This document shows positions 1 through 8,779 of a DNA stretch of 64,000 nt, in pieces. The notes beneath the pieces are model-generated. The model was not told where the DNA came from, did no database searches, and saw only the letters and a program-made list of their open reading frames with translations. The translations under genes and the position numbers were made by a program. Source of the DNA: an uncultured Bacilli bacterium. GTDB taxonomy: Bacteria; Bacillota_I; Bacilli_A; RF39; UBA660. The DNA lies in the NCBI GenBank assembly GCA_949879835.1, contig CATLBU010000001.1, positions 1 through 64,000 of the forward strand. Direction: 5' to 3'. Every line of letters begins with the position of its first letter. The first letter of the stretch is position 1.

Positions 1-30
1 CTTTTTTAGTGTATTATTTGTATCAGACAT
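1..30 (-). CDS. 5' end of an unidentified gene running off the left edge
   Basis: An ATG on the minus strand (complement of 28-30) opens a frame of ten codons, MSDTNNTLKK, with no stop before the window ends. A ribosome binding site AGAAAGG lies at 40-46, nine bases upstream, which supports a real start. Too little is visible to name the protein. It is divergent from pgeF. Confidence 0.5.
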   Translation of the reverse strand, partial: MSDTNNTLKK

Positions 31-159
31 ATGAATTTTCCTTTCTGTTTGTTGCGAATAGATATTATAGATTATTCATGTGTCTTTTTCAATGCTTGTT
101 TGTTGCACTTCAAGTTTAAAATAACAAAACTTTTAATATTTGTAGAAAAATCAAAGTTA

Positions 160-168
160 TGATATAAT
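160..168 (+). promoter_or_regulatory. extended -10 promoter of pgeF
   Basis: TGATATAAT is an extended -10 element 17 bases before the pgeF start. No good -35 is visible, as expected for an extended -10 promoter. Confidence 0.5.
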
Positions 169-184
169 TGAAATGTGATGAAAT

Positions 185-940
185 ATGATAGAAAATAAAA
201 AATATATTCAGTTTGAAAAATTAAATAAAGTTAGTGAAATCATTCATTTGTTTACAAAAAGACCATTTAATTTTAGTAAAATCACTTCTACAGAGGAAAA
301 AATTAAAGAAGAATACCAAGAAATAGAAGATATTTTTCATTACAAATTTATTACAATAAAGAAACCAATTCAAACCCATACTAATATAGTAAAAGTTGTA
401 AACGAGAATAATATTGAGAATGATTTCCAGGATGTAGATGGATTAATTACCAATATGAAAGGCGTAGCTTTAGTAACTTCCCTTGCTGATTGTCAAGGAA
501 TACTATTATATGACCCTAAAAATAAAGTAATTGGAAACATCCACTCAGGATGGAAAGGAACACTAAATAAGATAGTGGGCAATGCGGTTTCTATAATGGA
601 ACAAGAATTTCATTGTAATCCACAAGATATAGAGGCATTTATATGTCCTAGTATTTTAAAGTGTTGTTTTGAAGTAGATAAAGACGTAGTCGAAATGTTT
701 CAGGAAAATTTTGATAATATTAATGAATTTGTTTTTGAAGGGGAAATAAAAGAGGGAAAACAAAAATACTTCATTGATACAATTGGCATTAATAAGAGAT
801 ATCTGCAAAGTTTAGGATTGAAAAAAGAACATATAACATCTTCAGATATCTGTACAAAGTGTAACGCTAGTCAATATCATTCTTATAGAGCAGATCATGA
901 AAAAAGCGGTAGAAATATTGCACTCATTTGTATAAAATAA
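185..940 (+). CDS. pgeF: Peptidoglycan editing factor PgeF (YfiH/LACC1 family)
   Basis: 251 aa, about the usual length. Family signatures are seen in order: QTH at 63-65, ADC at 101-103 (metal-site Cys103), HSGWKGT at 120-126 (metal-site His120), and a CTKCN segment near residue 220. Family members are copper/zinc-dependent purine nucleoside phosphorylase or adenosine deaminase-like enzymes, and the E. coli homologue removes wrongly incorporated L-Ser from peptidoglycan precursors. The family's usual ADCxP reads ADCQG here. Single gene with its own promoter, convergent with the next gene. Confidence 0.88.
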   Translation: MIENKKYIQFEKLNKVSEIIHLFTKRPFNFSKITSTEEKIKEEYQEIEDIFHYKFITIKKPIQTHTNIVKVVNENNIENDFQDVDGLITNMKGVALVTSLADCQGILLYDPKNKVIGNIHSGWKGTLNKIVGNAVSIMEQEFHCNPQDIEAFICPSILKCCFEVDKDVVEMFQENFDNINEFVFEGEIKEGKQKYFIDTIGINKRYLQSLGLKKEHITSSDICTKCNASQYHSYRADHEKSGRNIALICIK

Positions 941-972
941 ATAGCAATCTAGAAATAGGTTGCTATTTATTT
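935..972. terminator. bidirectional hairpin between pgeF and the metallophosphoesterase
   Basis: Perfect 13-bp inverted repeat (AAATAAATAGCAA at 935-947, TTGCTATTTATTT at 960-972) with a 12-base loop. It overlaps the end of both convergent genes. Confidence 0.7.
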
Positions 973-1859
973 GTCAAACGATAAAAATTAATAGAAGGAC
1001 GATTAAAGAGACGAAAATTGATAGAAGATGTTCCAATTCCACTTGAAATATATAATTCTGTTTGATCAAAGGAATAATGTTCTTTGTAATATTTTTTTGC
1101 ATAAGGAGGAAGAATCGTAGCACCAATAATAGGGAATCTTACTTGGCCATTGTGGGAATGCCCTGCTAGTATTAAATCAAATTTATCCTTATCTAATTCA
1201 TCAATAAAATCGGGTTCATGAATGAGTAAAATAGTATAAATGGGATAGTTCACATCTTTTTGATCTGAAAAAGAATTTAAATAGTCTATCGTTGCTTTTA
1301 TTTTCTTTTGTACATTGTTATCTTCTTTATAGTAATTTGTACTAATTCCACTAATTAGAATATTTGCTTTTCCCTTTTGTAAATAAATCGTATCATATTT
1401 ATTATTTAAGTTTTTAAAACCTGCATTATCAATAATAATGTCATAATTTTTAAATTTATAATCATGATTTCCAGTAATTGCATATTTATCAATTGTTGCA
1501 TCAATTTCACCTAATATGGAACTAATCTGGGCACTTTGCTGTTCTGATAGCGAAGTATCTCTATCAATTAAATCTCCAGTTAAAACAACAATATCAGGTT
1601 TTAACTCATTTATTTTTTTTACAACTTTTTTTAATTCAGTATTTTTAACAGTCCTTCCATAATGTAAATCAGATATATGGACAATTTTTAATCCATGAAA
1701 AGAATCTGTTAATTTAGAATTGGTAACTTTGTATTCTTTTACAATCAACCCTGTAGTAGCAATATATCTGCTATATAATAAACCTGCACAAATGATAAAA
1801 ATAAATAAAATAAGAAAACGAGCAATTTTATGAAAGGATTTTTTTTCTTTTGCTTCCAA
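963..1859 (-). CDS. Membrane-anchored metallophosphoesterase (YkuE/YaeI-like)
   Basis: 298 aa. One N-terminal membrane segment (about 12-30) precedes a calcineurin-like phosphoesterase domain. Metal-binding motifs in order: HISDLHYG (61-68), LTGDLID, ITGNHDY, IHEPD and GHSHNGQ. Relatives such as YkuE and UDP-2,3-diacylglucosamine-type hydrolases act at the membrane; the substrate here is unknown. The chosen start is TTG, with AGGAGG seven bases upstream; no ATG lies nearby. Probably co-transcribed with the CPBP protease gene just upstream (15-base gap). Confidence 0.85.
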   Translation of the reverse strand: MEAKEKKSFHKIARFLILFIFIICAGLLYSRYIATTGLIVKEYKVTNSKLTDSFHGLKIVHISDLHYGRTVKNTELKKVVKKINELKPDIVVLTGDLIDRDTSLSEQQSAQISSILGEIDATIDKYAITGNHDYKFKNYDIIIDNAGFKNLNNKYDTIYLQKGKANILISGISTNYYKEDNNVQKKIKATIDYLNSFSDQKDVNYPIYTILLIHEPDFIDELDKDKFDLILAGHSHNGQVRFPIIGATILPPYAKKYYKEHYSFDQTELYISSGIGTSSINFRLFNRPSINFYRLTNK

Positions 1860-1874
1860 TTTATAACCTCCTAA

Positions 1875-2573
1875 TTAACCAATTAATAGCAGTAATATTT
1901 GAAGACTAACTAAAATTCCATTATGCATTAAATGAAACCCCATTGAAACAAAAATATTTTTAGTTTTCACAAGCATATAAGCAAATGCAATTCCAGGGGA
2001 GCAATAAGGAATTAAATATAATAAATCAACAGGAGAAGAGATATTTCCAATGACATGAAGTCCACCAAAAATAAGTGCTGAAATAATAATAAATACATAA
2101 TTGTTTTTGAAAATATTCCTAAAACTCTGTCTAAACACTAATTCTTCAATGATAGGTGCAAAAAATACAGCAGAGATATAGACAAAAATAGGACTCTCTT
2201 TTAATAAAGTTCGAATCGTATCTTCATTTCCAGCAATTCCTCCGTTAAAAAACATCATAATCATTACATTGCTAATCATCATAATCAGGATACTAATTAA
2301 CCAATATTTTATACAACTAGAAAAATATTGATAATGGTTTTTCTTTAAATCAACAAAATTTTGCTCGATTGTTTTATAATTGAGTAAAAAAAGAAGAGAG
2401 ATTATTGTAATATCAACAATTAAAGTGTAAATAATCCTGATGGGATAAGAAATCGAATAAAAATCAATATGCAAAGCAGTAAATAAATCAGTAGCATGAT
2501 ATTGAATAAAGAAATAAAGAAAAATAGAAATAATTCCTAGTCCAATATTTTTATAATTTGTTTTATCTTTCAT
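1875..2573 (-). CDS. CPBP-family intramembrane metalloprotease (CAAX protease/bacteriocin-processing)
   Basis: 232 aa, strongly hydrophobic with about 6-7 membrane segments. The three CPBP motifs are present: EELVFR at 143-148, a histidine in FGGLHV (His173), and MGFHLMHN with His214, which together form the predicted zinc site. Family roles include CAAX-like processing and self-immunity to bacteriocins; no bacteriocin gene is visible nearby. First gene of a two-gene minus-strand unit with an extended -10 (TGTTATAAT, -10 at 2591-2596). Confidence 0.87.
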   Translation of the reverse strand: MKDKTNYKNIGLGIISIFLYFFIQYHATDLFTALHIDFYSISYPIRIIYTLIVDITIISLLFLLNYKTIEQNFVDLKKNHYQYFSSCIKYWLISILIMMISNVMIMMFFNGGIAGNEDTIRTLLKESPIFVYISAVFFAPIIEELVFRQSFRNIFKNNYVFIIISALIFGGLHVIGNISSPVDLLYLIPYCSPGIAFAYMLVKTKNIFVSMGFHLMHNGILVSLQILLLLIG

Positions 2574-2662
2574 TTATCATCACCAACTCTATTATAACAT
2601 GTATTCGTAAGATATTTTAGGAAATCATTTAAATTTATAAAAAAAACTATTCATAATATAAA

Positions 2663-2676
2663 AAATATGGTATAAT
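2663..2676 (+). promoter_or_regulatory. Promoter of the rimP-nusA-infB operon
   Basis: TGGTATAAT, an extended -10 with TATAAT at 2671-2676. The predicted start of transcription is about 2683, just before the leader hairpin. The -35 is weak. Confidence 0.55.
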
Positions 2677-2689
2677 AAAAACGATTGCA

Positions 2690-2713
2690 AAAGAGTGGGA
2701 AATCCCACTCTTT
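2690..2713 (+). promoter_or_regulatory. Leader hairpin upstream of rimP-nusA (candidate attenuator)
   Basis: Perfect 11-bp inverted repeat (AAAGAGTGGGA at 2690-2700, TCCCACTCTTT at 2703-2713), separated by AA, starting about seven bases after the predicted transcription start. The U-tract is weak (TTTCATG), the kind of terminator that depends on NusA. In B. subtilis the rimP(ylxS)-nusA leader is attenuated by NusA, so autoregulation is a reasonable inference. Confidence 0.55.
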
Positions 2714-2735
2714 CATGTAAATGATGGAGGATGCT

Positions 2736-2990
2736 ATGGATACTGCTTTAAAAATAAGAGAAATGATTGAAGAAGAAATTGTAAAAAACGATTATATTTT
2801 AGATACCGTTGAATATGTTAAAGAAGGAAGTATTTGGTTTTTAAGAGTCATTATTGATAAAAAGGGAATTATCGATGTAGAAGATTGTGTGAAGGTATCT
2901 AACATAATTAATCCTATTTTAGATGAGAAAGATCCGATTGAAGAAAACTATATTTTAGATGTTTGTTCAAAAGAGAAAGGTTGTGAATAA
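2736..2990 (+). CDS. rimP: Short RimP-like ribosome maturation factor (N-terminal domain only)
   Basis: 84 aa from the ATG at 2736, chosen because GGAGG lies five bases upstream; an in-frame ATG at 2721 has no such site. The protein matches the RimP N-terminal domain (for example VEDCVKVSNIINPILDEKDPI, in two parts: VEDCVKVSN and INPILDEKDPI, then ENYILDVCS). RimP is normally about 150 aa, with a C-terminal SH3-like domain; this frame stops after the N-terminal domain and goes straight into nusA. Known role: assembly of the 30S subunit. Order rimP-nusA-ylxR-infB is typical of firmicutes. Confidence 0.8.
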   Translation: MDTALKIREMIEEEIVKNDYILDTVEYVKEGSIWFLRVIIDKKGIIDVEDCVKVSNIINPILDEKDPIEENYILDVCSKEKGCE

Positions 2991-2991
2991 A

Positions 2992-4146
2992 ATGAATAAT
3001 AAAGAATTTAAGCAAGCTGTAGATTTACTACAAAAAGAAAAGGGAATTGACGAAGACACTATTTTTGAAGCAATGGAACTAGCCTTAACTTCAGCATATA
3101 AAAAAAATTACCATTCTCTATCCAATGTAAGAGTTGATATCAATCGTGAAACTGGTGATATAAAAGTTTATTCATATAAAACTGTTGTGGATAGGAATGA
3201 AGAGGACAAGTATAAGAAATTTTCAGATATTGATTTTGATAACATCGATGAGGAAGAAGAAGATGGTGGCGAGGTCTTACCATTTGTATATGATGAAAGA
3301 ATTCACTTAACACTAGAAGAAGCTCAAAAAATTGTTCCAGATATTCAACTGGGAGAAACCATTGAAGAAGAAGTAACACCAAAAGACTTTGGACGTGTTG
3401 CTGCAGCTACTGCAAAACAAGTAGTAATTCAAAAAATCAGGGAGGCAGAAAAAAATATCCTCATTAATGAATTTAATGATAAACAAGATGAAATGGTTGT
3501 TGGAACAGTAACCATGGAAGATGTTAGAAATTATTATGTTGATTTAGGAAAAACTCAAGGAATTTTACCAAAAACAGAGATTATTGCTGGAGAAACAATT
3601 AAAATGGGTTCTTCTATTAAAGTTTATATTACGAAAGTAGATACCAATACCAAAGGAGTTGTCATTTTACTATCGAGAATTCACTATGGATTTGTAAAAC
3701 GCCTATTTGAATTAGAAATTCCAGAAGTAAATGAAGGAATTATACTAGTATATAGTGTTGCACGTGACGCAGGTAATCGAACAAAAATCGCTGTTTACTC
3801 TGAAAATCCAAATGTCGATGCAGTTGGTTCTTGCATTGGAGAAAAGGGATCAAGAATTAATCGTATTATCGAAGAACTAAATGGAGAGAAAATCGATGTT
3901 GTTCCTTATGATAGTGATCCAGCCCGTTTCATAGAAGCTGCCCTCAGTCCGGCTAAAAATTTACATGTTTTAATTATGGATGAGAAGAAAAAAGAGGCAA
4001 TGGTTGTAGTAGATCAAGAAAATCTTTCGTTAGCGATTGGAAGAAAAGGAATTAATGTAAAGTTAGCTGCTCGTCTTACTCATTATCGAATTGATGTAAA
4101 AACAAATGAACAAGCTAGAGAAGAAGGAATTAATATTATTGGGTAA
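2992..4146 (+). CDS. nusA: Transcription termination/antitermination factor NusA
   Basis: 384 aa from the ATG at 2992, one base after the rimP stop, with AGAAAGG inside rimP as binding site. An N-terminal RNA-polymerase-binding domain is followed by an S1 domain (about 135-200) and tandem KH domains, with VGSCIGEKGSRI and LAIGRKGINVKLA as the KH signatures. It lacks the acidic C-terminal repeats, as in most firmicutes. NusA binds RNA polymerase and promotes pausing and termination. It shares a transcript with rimP and probably limits it through the leader hairpin. Confidence 0.95.
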   Translation: MNNKEFKQAVDLLQKEKGIDEDTIFEAMELALTSAYKKNYHSLSNVRVDINRETGDIKVYSYKTVVDRNEEDKYKKFSDIDFDNIDEEEEDGGEVLPFVYDERIHLTLEEAQKIVPDIQLGETIEEEVTPKDFGRVAAATAKQVVIQKIREAEKNILINEFNDKQDEMVVGTVTMEDVRNYYVDLGKTQGILPKTEIIAGETIKMGSSIKVYITKVDTNTKGVVILLSRIHYGFVKRLFELEIPEVNEGIILVYSVARDAGNRTKIAVYSENPNVDAVGSCIGEKGSRINRIIEELNGEKIDVVPYDSDPARFIEAALSPAKNLHVLIMDEKKKEAMVVVDQENLSLAIGRKGINVKLAARLTHYRIDVKTNEQAREEGINIIG

Positions 4147-4155
4147 GGTGATTTT

Positions 4156-4416
4156 ATGAAAGTAAAAAAAATACCAATGCGTACCTGTATCATTAGTCGT
4201 GAAAAATTACCAAAACAGGATTTGATACGAATCGTTCGTACCCCAGAGGGAAGTGTGATTATTGATGAGACAGGAAAACAAAATGGGCGAGGCGCTTATT
4301 TAAAAAAAGACCTTCAAGTATTTGAAAAGGCAAGAAAAAATAAGATTTTAAATAAACAATTAGAAACAGAGATTCCAGATTCTATTTTTGAAGAATTGAA
4401 AAATTTAGTAAAGTAG
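4156..4416 (+). CDS. rnpM: YlxR/RnpM RNA-binding protein (DUF448)
   Basis: 86 aa. It carries the family signature [20 protein letters not shown] near the N-terminus and [10 protein letters not shown] in the second half. YlxR of B. subtilis (now RnpM) binds RNase P RNA and modulates its activity. In most firmicutes the next gene is ylxQ (L7Ae-like); here a dCMP deaminase gene takes that place. Confidence 0.85.
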   Translation: MKVKKIPMRTCIISREKLPKQDLIRIVRTPEGSVIIDETGKQNGRGAYLKKDLQVFEKARKNKILNKQLETEIPDSIFEELKNLVK

Positions 4417-4423
4417 GTGTTGT

Positions 4424-4909
4424 ATGAAAAGAGAAGATTATATTGGTTGGGAAGAATATTTTATGGCAATTGCCCTTTTATCAGCAGAAAGGAGCAAGGA
4501 TCCATCTACACAAGTAGGAGCTTGTATTGTAAGCGAAGATAATAAAATTTTATCTACAGGATATAATGGAATGCCAATAGGTTGTTCAGATGATGAAATG
4601 CCATGGGAAAGAGAAGCAGAAAATGAAAATGATACAAAATATCCATTTGTATGTCATGCCGAAATGAATGCTATTTTAAATAGTCCTAATATACTTAAGC
4701 ATAGAAATGCTAGAATGTATGTTGCCCTTTTTCCTTGTAATGAATGTGCTAAGGCAATTATTCAGACTGGAATTAAAGAAATTATATATGCTGATGACAA
4801 ATATGCGGATACTCCTTCTGTTTTAGCATCTAAAATGATGTTAGATAAAGCGGGAGTAACTTATAGAAAATACGAAACAAAAAATAAAACATTGACATTA
4901 AAATTATAA
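4424..4909 (+). CDS. Deoxycytidylate (dCMP) deaminase, ComEB-like
   Basis: 161 aa. Zinc site HAEMNAI (His78, catalytic Glu80) and PCNEC (Cys105, Cys108), plus the N-terminal [10 protein letters not shown] motif of dCMP deaminases. It converts dCMP to dUMP for thymidylate synthesis. Seven bases separate it from ylxR and it sits before infB, an uncommon place for this gene. No competence genes are next to it. Confidence 0.9.
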   Translation: MKREDYIGWEEYFMAIALLSAERSKDPSTQVGACIVSEDNKILSTGYNGMPIGCSDDEMPWEREAENENDTKYPFVCHAEMNAILNSPNILKHRNARMYVALFPCNECAKAIIQTGIKEIIYADDKYADTPSVLASKMMLDKAGVTYRKYETKNKTLTLKL

Positions 4910-4928
4910 AAGAAAGAGGTGGTTATAT

Positions 4929-7022
4929 ATGATGAGTGTCTTAGATTATGCCGAGGATGTAAATAAAAGTGTAAGTGAAGTATTAAAAAAATGTAGTGAG
5001 TTAGGGATTGGTGCAACCGATGAAGAATATATGTTAGATGAATATGAAATTACTGAACTTGATAATACAATTAATACAGAATTAGATGATGAAGAAATAG
5101 AGAATTTAGCGGAAGATGTAGCTGTAAAAGAAAATATTGATATGGATAATACTATAAAAAAGCAAAAATTAAAGAAAAAGTCGGTTTCCATTAATCAAAA
5201 AAAAGAGTTAGCAACCAAAAAGAAAGAAATGTATAAGAAAAAAGAAAAACTAATTTCTAATACCCCAAATCAAGATGATTCTGTTATCTTGTATAAAGAA
5301 GCAATGACGGTTGGGGAACTAGCAGAACGCTTAAATGTTGTAGGAGCAGAACTGGTAAAAAAATTATTTATGTTAGGAATTATGGCTACAGTAAATAATA
5401 GTATTAGTTATGAAAATGCAGAAATTATAGTATTAGATTATGGAAAAGAATTAAAAAGGGAAGAAACCGCTGATGTTACAAACTTTGAAGAATTTGAAAT
5501 TCATGATAAAGAAGAGGATTTAGAGGAACGTCCAGCTGTAGTTACCATTATGGGACATGTTGATCATGGAAAAACCACCTTATTAGATACCATTAGAAAA
5601 ACTGATGTTGCTCAAGGAGAAGCAGGTGGAATTACACAAGCAATTAGTGCATACCAAATAGTACACAACAATAAAAAGATAACTTTTATAGATACTCCAG
5701 GGCATGCAGCCTTTACAGAAATGCGAGCAAGAGGAGCAAGCATTACAGATATCGTTATTATTATAGTCGCTGCAGATGATGGTGTCATGCCACAAACAAA
5801 AGAAGCAATTGATCACGCAAAAGCTGCAGGGGTACCAATTTTAGTTGCAATCAATAAAATTGATAAATCAGGAGCAGACCCAGATAAAGTTATGTCAGAA
5901 CTTTCAGAATATGGATTAATGCCAGATACTTGGGGTGGGGATACCTTATACTGTAATATTTCCGCCAAAGAAGGAACTGGAATTGAAGATCTATTAGAAA
6001 ATATTTTATTAATTGCCGAGATGCAACAATATAAAGCCAATCCAAATCGTTATGCGATTGGAACTGTCGTAGAATCACGTTTAGATAAACACTTAGGACC
6101 AGTTGTAACCTTATTAATTCAAAACGGAACCTTGAGACTTGGAGATCCAATTGTAGTTGGAACAAGCTATGGAAAAGTAAGAACTTTAAAAAATGATAAA
6201 GGGGAAGAACTAACAAGTGCATTACCTTCTAGACCAGTAGAAATTACTGGATTAAATGAAACCCCAGTTGCTGGAGATAAATTTATGGCATTTGAAAGCG
6301 AAAAACAAGCAAGAAGTATTGGAGAACAAAGAAAGACACAATCTAAATTAAGAGAAAATCAAACCACCACTTCAGTAACACTAGATGATTTATTTTCTAA
6401 AATTGGTGATGGACTAAAGGAAATCAATGTATTAATTAAGGCAGATGTTCATGGTAGCAGCGAAGCTGTTAAAAGTTCATTAGAAAAAATAGAGGTAGAG
6501 GATGTTCGTGTAAAAGTTGTACGTAGTAGTGTTGGGGCTATTACAGAAAGTGATATTGTTTTAGCTAAAGCTTCTAATGCTATTATTATTGGATTTAATG
6601 TACGACCAAATCAAAATATTAAGGACTATGCCGAAGAAAATGGCGTTGAAATACGTTTATACAATATCATTTATAAGGCTGTAGAAGAAATTGAAGCAGC
6701 TATGAAAGGAATGTTAGATCCTATTTATGAAGAAAAAATAAGTGGTACGGCAGAAGTAAGGCAATTATTTAAATTTTCTAAAGTAGGAACAATTGCGGGA
6801 TCTTATGTTATAGATGGAATCATAAAGAATGGAGTTCAGGCACGAATTATTCGAGATAGTGTTGTCATCTATGATGGGAATATTGGGTCCGTTCAAAGAG
6901 AGAAAGACTCAGTTAAAGAAGTGAAAAAAGGATTAGAATGTGGAATTACAATTGAAAATTTTAATGACATTAAAGTTGGAGATACGATAGAAGCATATGA
7001 AATGGTAGAAATAGAAAGATAA
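4929..7022 (+). CDS. infB: Translation initiation factor IF-2
   Basis: 697 aa. A short N-terminal region with an IF2N motif ([12 protein letters not shown], about 125-136) is followed by a GTPase domain with GHVDHGKT (209-216), DTPGHAAF and NKID, then the beta-barrel and C-terminal domains that bind fMet-tRNA. AGAGGTGG precedes the ATG at 4929 (a second ATG follows at 4932). It is the last gene before a strong terminator overlapping its stop codon. Confidence 0.96.
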   Translation: MMSVLDYAEDVNKSVSEVLKKCSELGIGATDEEYMLDEYEITELDNTINTELDDEEIENLAEDVAVKENIDMDNTIKKQKLKKKSVSINQKKELATKKKEMYKKKEKLISNTPNQDDSVILYKEAMTVGELAERLNVVGAELVKKLFMLGIMATVNNSISYENAEIIVLDYGKELKREETADVTNFEEFEIHDKEEDLEERPAVVTIMGHVDHGKTTLLDTIRKTDVAQGEAGGITQAISAYQIVHNNKKITFIDTPGHAAFTEMRARGASITDIVIIIVAADDGVMPQTKEAIDHAKAAGVPILVAINKIDKSGADPDKVMSELSEYGLMPDTWGGDTLYCNISAKEGTGIEDLLENILLIAEMQQYKANPNRYAIGTVVESRLDKHLGPVVTLLIQNGTLRLGDPIVVGTSYGKVRTLKNDKGEELTSALPSRPVEITGLNETPVAGDKFMAFESEKQARSIGEQRKTQSKLRENQTTTSVTLDDLFSKIGDGLKEINVLIKADVHGSSEAVKSSLEKIEVEDVRVKVVRSSVGAITESDIVLAKASNAIIIGFNVRPNQNIKDYAEENGVEIRLYNIIYKAVEEIEAAMKGMLDPIYEEKISGTAEVRQLFKFSKVGTIAGSYVIDGIIKNGVQARIIRDSVVIYDGNIGSVQREKDSVKEVKKGLECGITIENFNDIKVGDTIEAYEMVEIER

Positions 7023-7039
7023 CTCTTTCTTTTTTTTTA
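7013..7039 (+). terminator. Terminator of the rimP-infB operon
   Basis: Stem AGAAAGA (7013-7019) and TCTTTCT (7024-7030), a four-base loop, then nine T. It includes the infB stop codon. Confidence 0.75.
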
Positions 7040-7048
7040 TGAAATCGG

Positions 7049-7054
7049 TATAAT
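7049..7054 (+). promoter_or_regulatory. -10 of an rbfA promoter
   Basis: TATAAT 23 bases before the rbfA ATG, directly after the infB terminator, so rbfA probably has its own promoter. Confidence 0.5.
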
Positions 7055-7076
7055 AAATGTAGAAAGAGGTGTTTTT

Positions 7077-7421
7077 ATGAGTCTAAAAACAGAAAGAATT
7101 GCCAGTAACCTAGTAAAAGAAATTAGTTATATTTTAGCTAATAAGATAAAGGATAAAAATATTCGATTTGTTACAATCACAGATTGTAAAGTAACCTCAG
7201 ATCTTAGTTTTGCAAAAGTATATTTTACTGTTTTTAATACAGAAAAAACAGAAGATACTTTAAATGCTTTAAAAAATGCAAGTGGATATATACGAAAGGA
7301 ACTTGCAGAAAGAGTAGATATTAGACATGTTCCCGAACTACAATTTGTTTTTGATGAATCAATTGAATATGGAAACAAGATAGAACATTTAATAGAACAA
7401 ATTCATGATAAAAAGAAATGA
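7077..7421 (+). CDS. rbfA: Ribosome-binding factor A
   Basis: 114 aa, the usual length. KH-like fold with the motifs TITDCKVTSDLSFAKVY and VPELQFVFDESIEYG typical of RbfA. It acts late in maturation of the 30S subunit near the 5' end of 16S rRNA. AAAGAGGTG lies before the ATG. It normally follows infB, as here. Confidence 0.93.
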   Translation: MSLKTERIASNLVKEISYILANKIKDKNIRFVTITDCKVTSDLSFAKVYFTVFNTEKTEDTLNALKNASGYIRKELAERVDIRHVPELQFVFDESIEYGNKIEHLIEQIHDKKK

Positions 7422-7426
7422 AATGA

Positions 7427-7455
7427 TTGACATAATAAAGTTTATATAGTATTAT
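7427..7455 (+). promoter_or_regulatory. Promoter of the T-box transcript
   Basis: TTGACA (7427-7432), a 17-base spacer and TATTAT (7450-7455): a near-consensus vegetative promoter driving the T-box leader. Confidence 0.75.
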
Positions 7456-7461
7456 CATAGT

Positions 7462-7660
7462 AATTAGTAAAGAAGAAATCTAAGTATTTATTAAAATGGA
7501 AAATAGAAAACTAGCGGTAGATGAAAGCTAGTCCAATTTTAATAAAGAATTACAATTTTGGAGCTAAATCGTTATTCGCGTTAAGAAAGAAAGTGCATAA
7601 ATCATTATGAAATAAGGTGGTACCGCGGAAAATTCGTCCTTATATTATAGTGGTTTTTTT
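7462..7660 (+). promoter_or_regulatory. T-box riboswitch, probably tRNA-Tyr specific
   Basis: The invariant T-box sequence AAGGTGGTACCGCG lies at 7614-7627, and the flank TCGTCCTT completes the antiterminator. The competing terminator can pair ACCGC (7622-7626) with GTGGT (7650-7654), followed by a T-run to 7660. In the specifier loop, GAATTACA reads TAC (Tyr, 7551-7553) followed by a purine, as the family requires; TTA (Leu) would be followed by C. The downstream tyrS gene supports tyrosine. Uncharged tRNA-Tyr would turn the operon on. Confidence 0.88.
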
Positions 7661-7696
7661 GTTCTTATTAAGTTTATGAAAGAAAGAGGGAATATA

Positions 7697-8353
7697 ATGG
7701 AATTAAATAAATATATTGATCATACAAATTTAAAGGCAAGTGCTAATATAAGAGATATAGAAAAATTATGTGATGAAGCGATTCAGTATAAATTCGCAAG
7801 TGTATGTGTACATCCTTATTATGTATCTTTAGCCCATGAACTATTAAAGGATACCAATATTAATGTTTGTACAGTTATTGGGTTTCCTTTAGGGCAAAAT
7901 ACGACTAGTACAAAGGCTTATGAGGCAATTGAAGCAATTCATAATGGTGCTGATGAAATCGATATGGTAATCAATATTGCTGCTTTAAAAAATGAAGATT
8001 ACGATTATGTAAAAGATGAAATAGAAGAAATTAGGGATTCTATAGACGGTAAGACACTAAAAGTAATTATAGAAACTTGTTATTTAACAGAACAAGAAAT
8101 TATAAAAATGACTCAAATCTGTAATGATACTTTTGTTAATTTTATCAAGACATCCACAGGTTTTGGAACAAGGGGCGCAAGTTTAGAAGATATTAAAATC
8201 ATCAATCAACACAAAAATGAAATTTTAGAAATAAAAGCTAGTGGTGGAATTAAAAATTATGAGCAGGCAAATCACATGATTGAAGCAGGGGCAACTAGAA
8301 TTGGAACGAGTAGTGGAATTGAGATTGTAACCAGTAGGAAGGAAGATGAATGA
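7697..8353 (+). CDS. deoC: Deoxyribose-phosphate aldolase
   Basis: 218 aa from the ATG at 7697, chosen for AAGAGGG six bases upstream and because MELNKYIDHTNLKA is the usual DeoC start. Schiff-base lysine motif FIKTSTGFG and VINIAALKNED are visible. It splits 2-deoxyribose 5-phosphate into glyceraldehyde 3-phosphate and acetaldehyde. Unusually it is the first gene after a tyrosine T-box. Its stop overlaps the ATG of the decayed gene that follows. Confidence 0.93.
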   Translation: MELNKYIDHTNLKASANIRDIEKLCDEAIQYKFASVCVHPYYVSLAHELLKDTNINVCTVIGFPLGQNTTSTKAYEAIEAIHNGADEIDMVINIAALKNEDYDYVKDEIEEIRDSIDGKTLKVIIETCYLTEQEIIKMTQICNDTFVNFIKTSTGFGTRGASLEDIKIINQHKNEILEIKASGGIKNYEQANHMIEAGATRIGTSSGIEIVTSRKEDE

Positions 8354-8766
8354 TTTATGAGTATATTAATTTTAATAATCAAACTTCTCTAGAACAACTA
8401 AAAAACATAAATTATACCATCTTCCAATTAATATTATAGAATTTACTAAATCATTAGATATTAGTGTAGGAATAAAAGAATTAAAAACCCCATTTCGTCC
8501 ATCAAAGATATGCAATAGCATATTTAGTAAGCAGTTATCTAATGAGAAAAACGAAACCTTTTCAAGGAAATATAAATTATGCAATCTTCAAAGAAAATCA
8601 ATTAGATGATGAAGTTGTTTATCAAACAGATAATCTGCTAGTTCCAGAAAAACTATTAAAAAAAGAGATATCCAAAATGGATACTCTGGATTATGATATA
8701 TTAGAAGATATTTTTAAAGTTCCAGATACAGTATTAAGACAAAAAGTCTTAAAATATCGATTATAA
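8350..8766 (+). pseudogene. Decayed ImmA/IrrE-family metallopeptidase
   Basis: Three pieces in three frames look like one ImmA/IrrE protein. 8350-8439 reads MIYEYINFNNQTSLEQLKN and stops. A second frame gives HLPINIIEFTKSLDI, like the family's N-terminal PVDIIKIAKxLGI. The third frame, to 8766, gives RYAIAYLVSSYLM where the family has RFAIAHELGHYLL, then the typical C-terminal part (LLVPEKLLKKEI, then DILEDIFKVPDTVL). The zinc-binding HExxH has become YLVSS. Two frameshifts and a lost active site indicate a pseudogene. It lies between deoC and tyrS on the same transcript. Confidence 0.78.
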
Positions 8767-8779
8767 AAGGAGGATTTAT

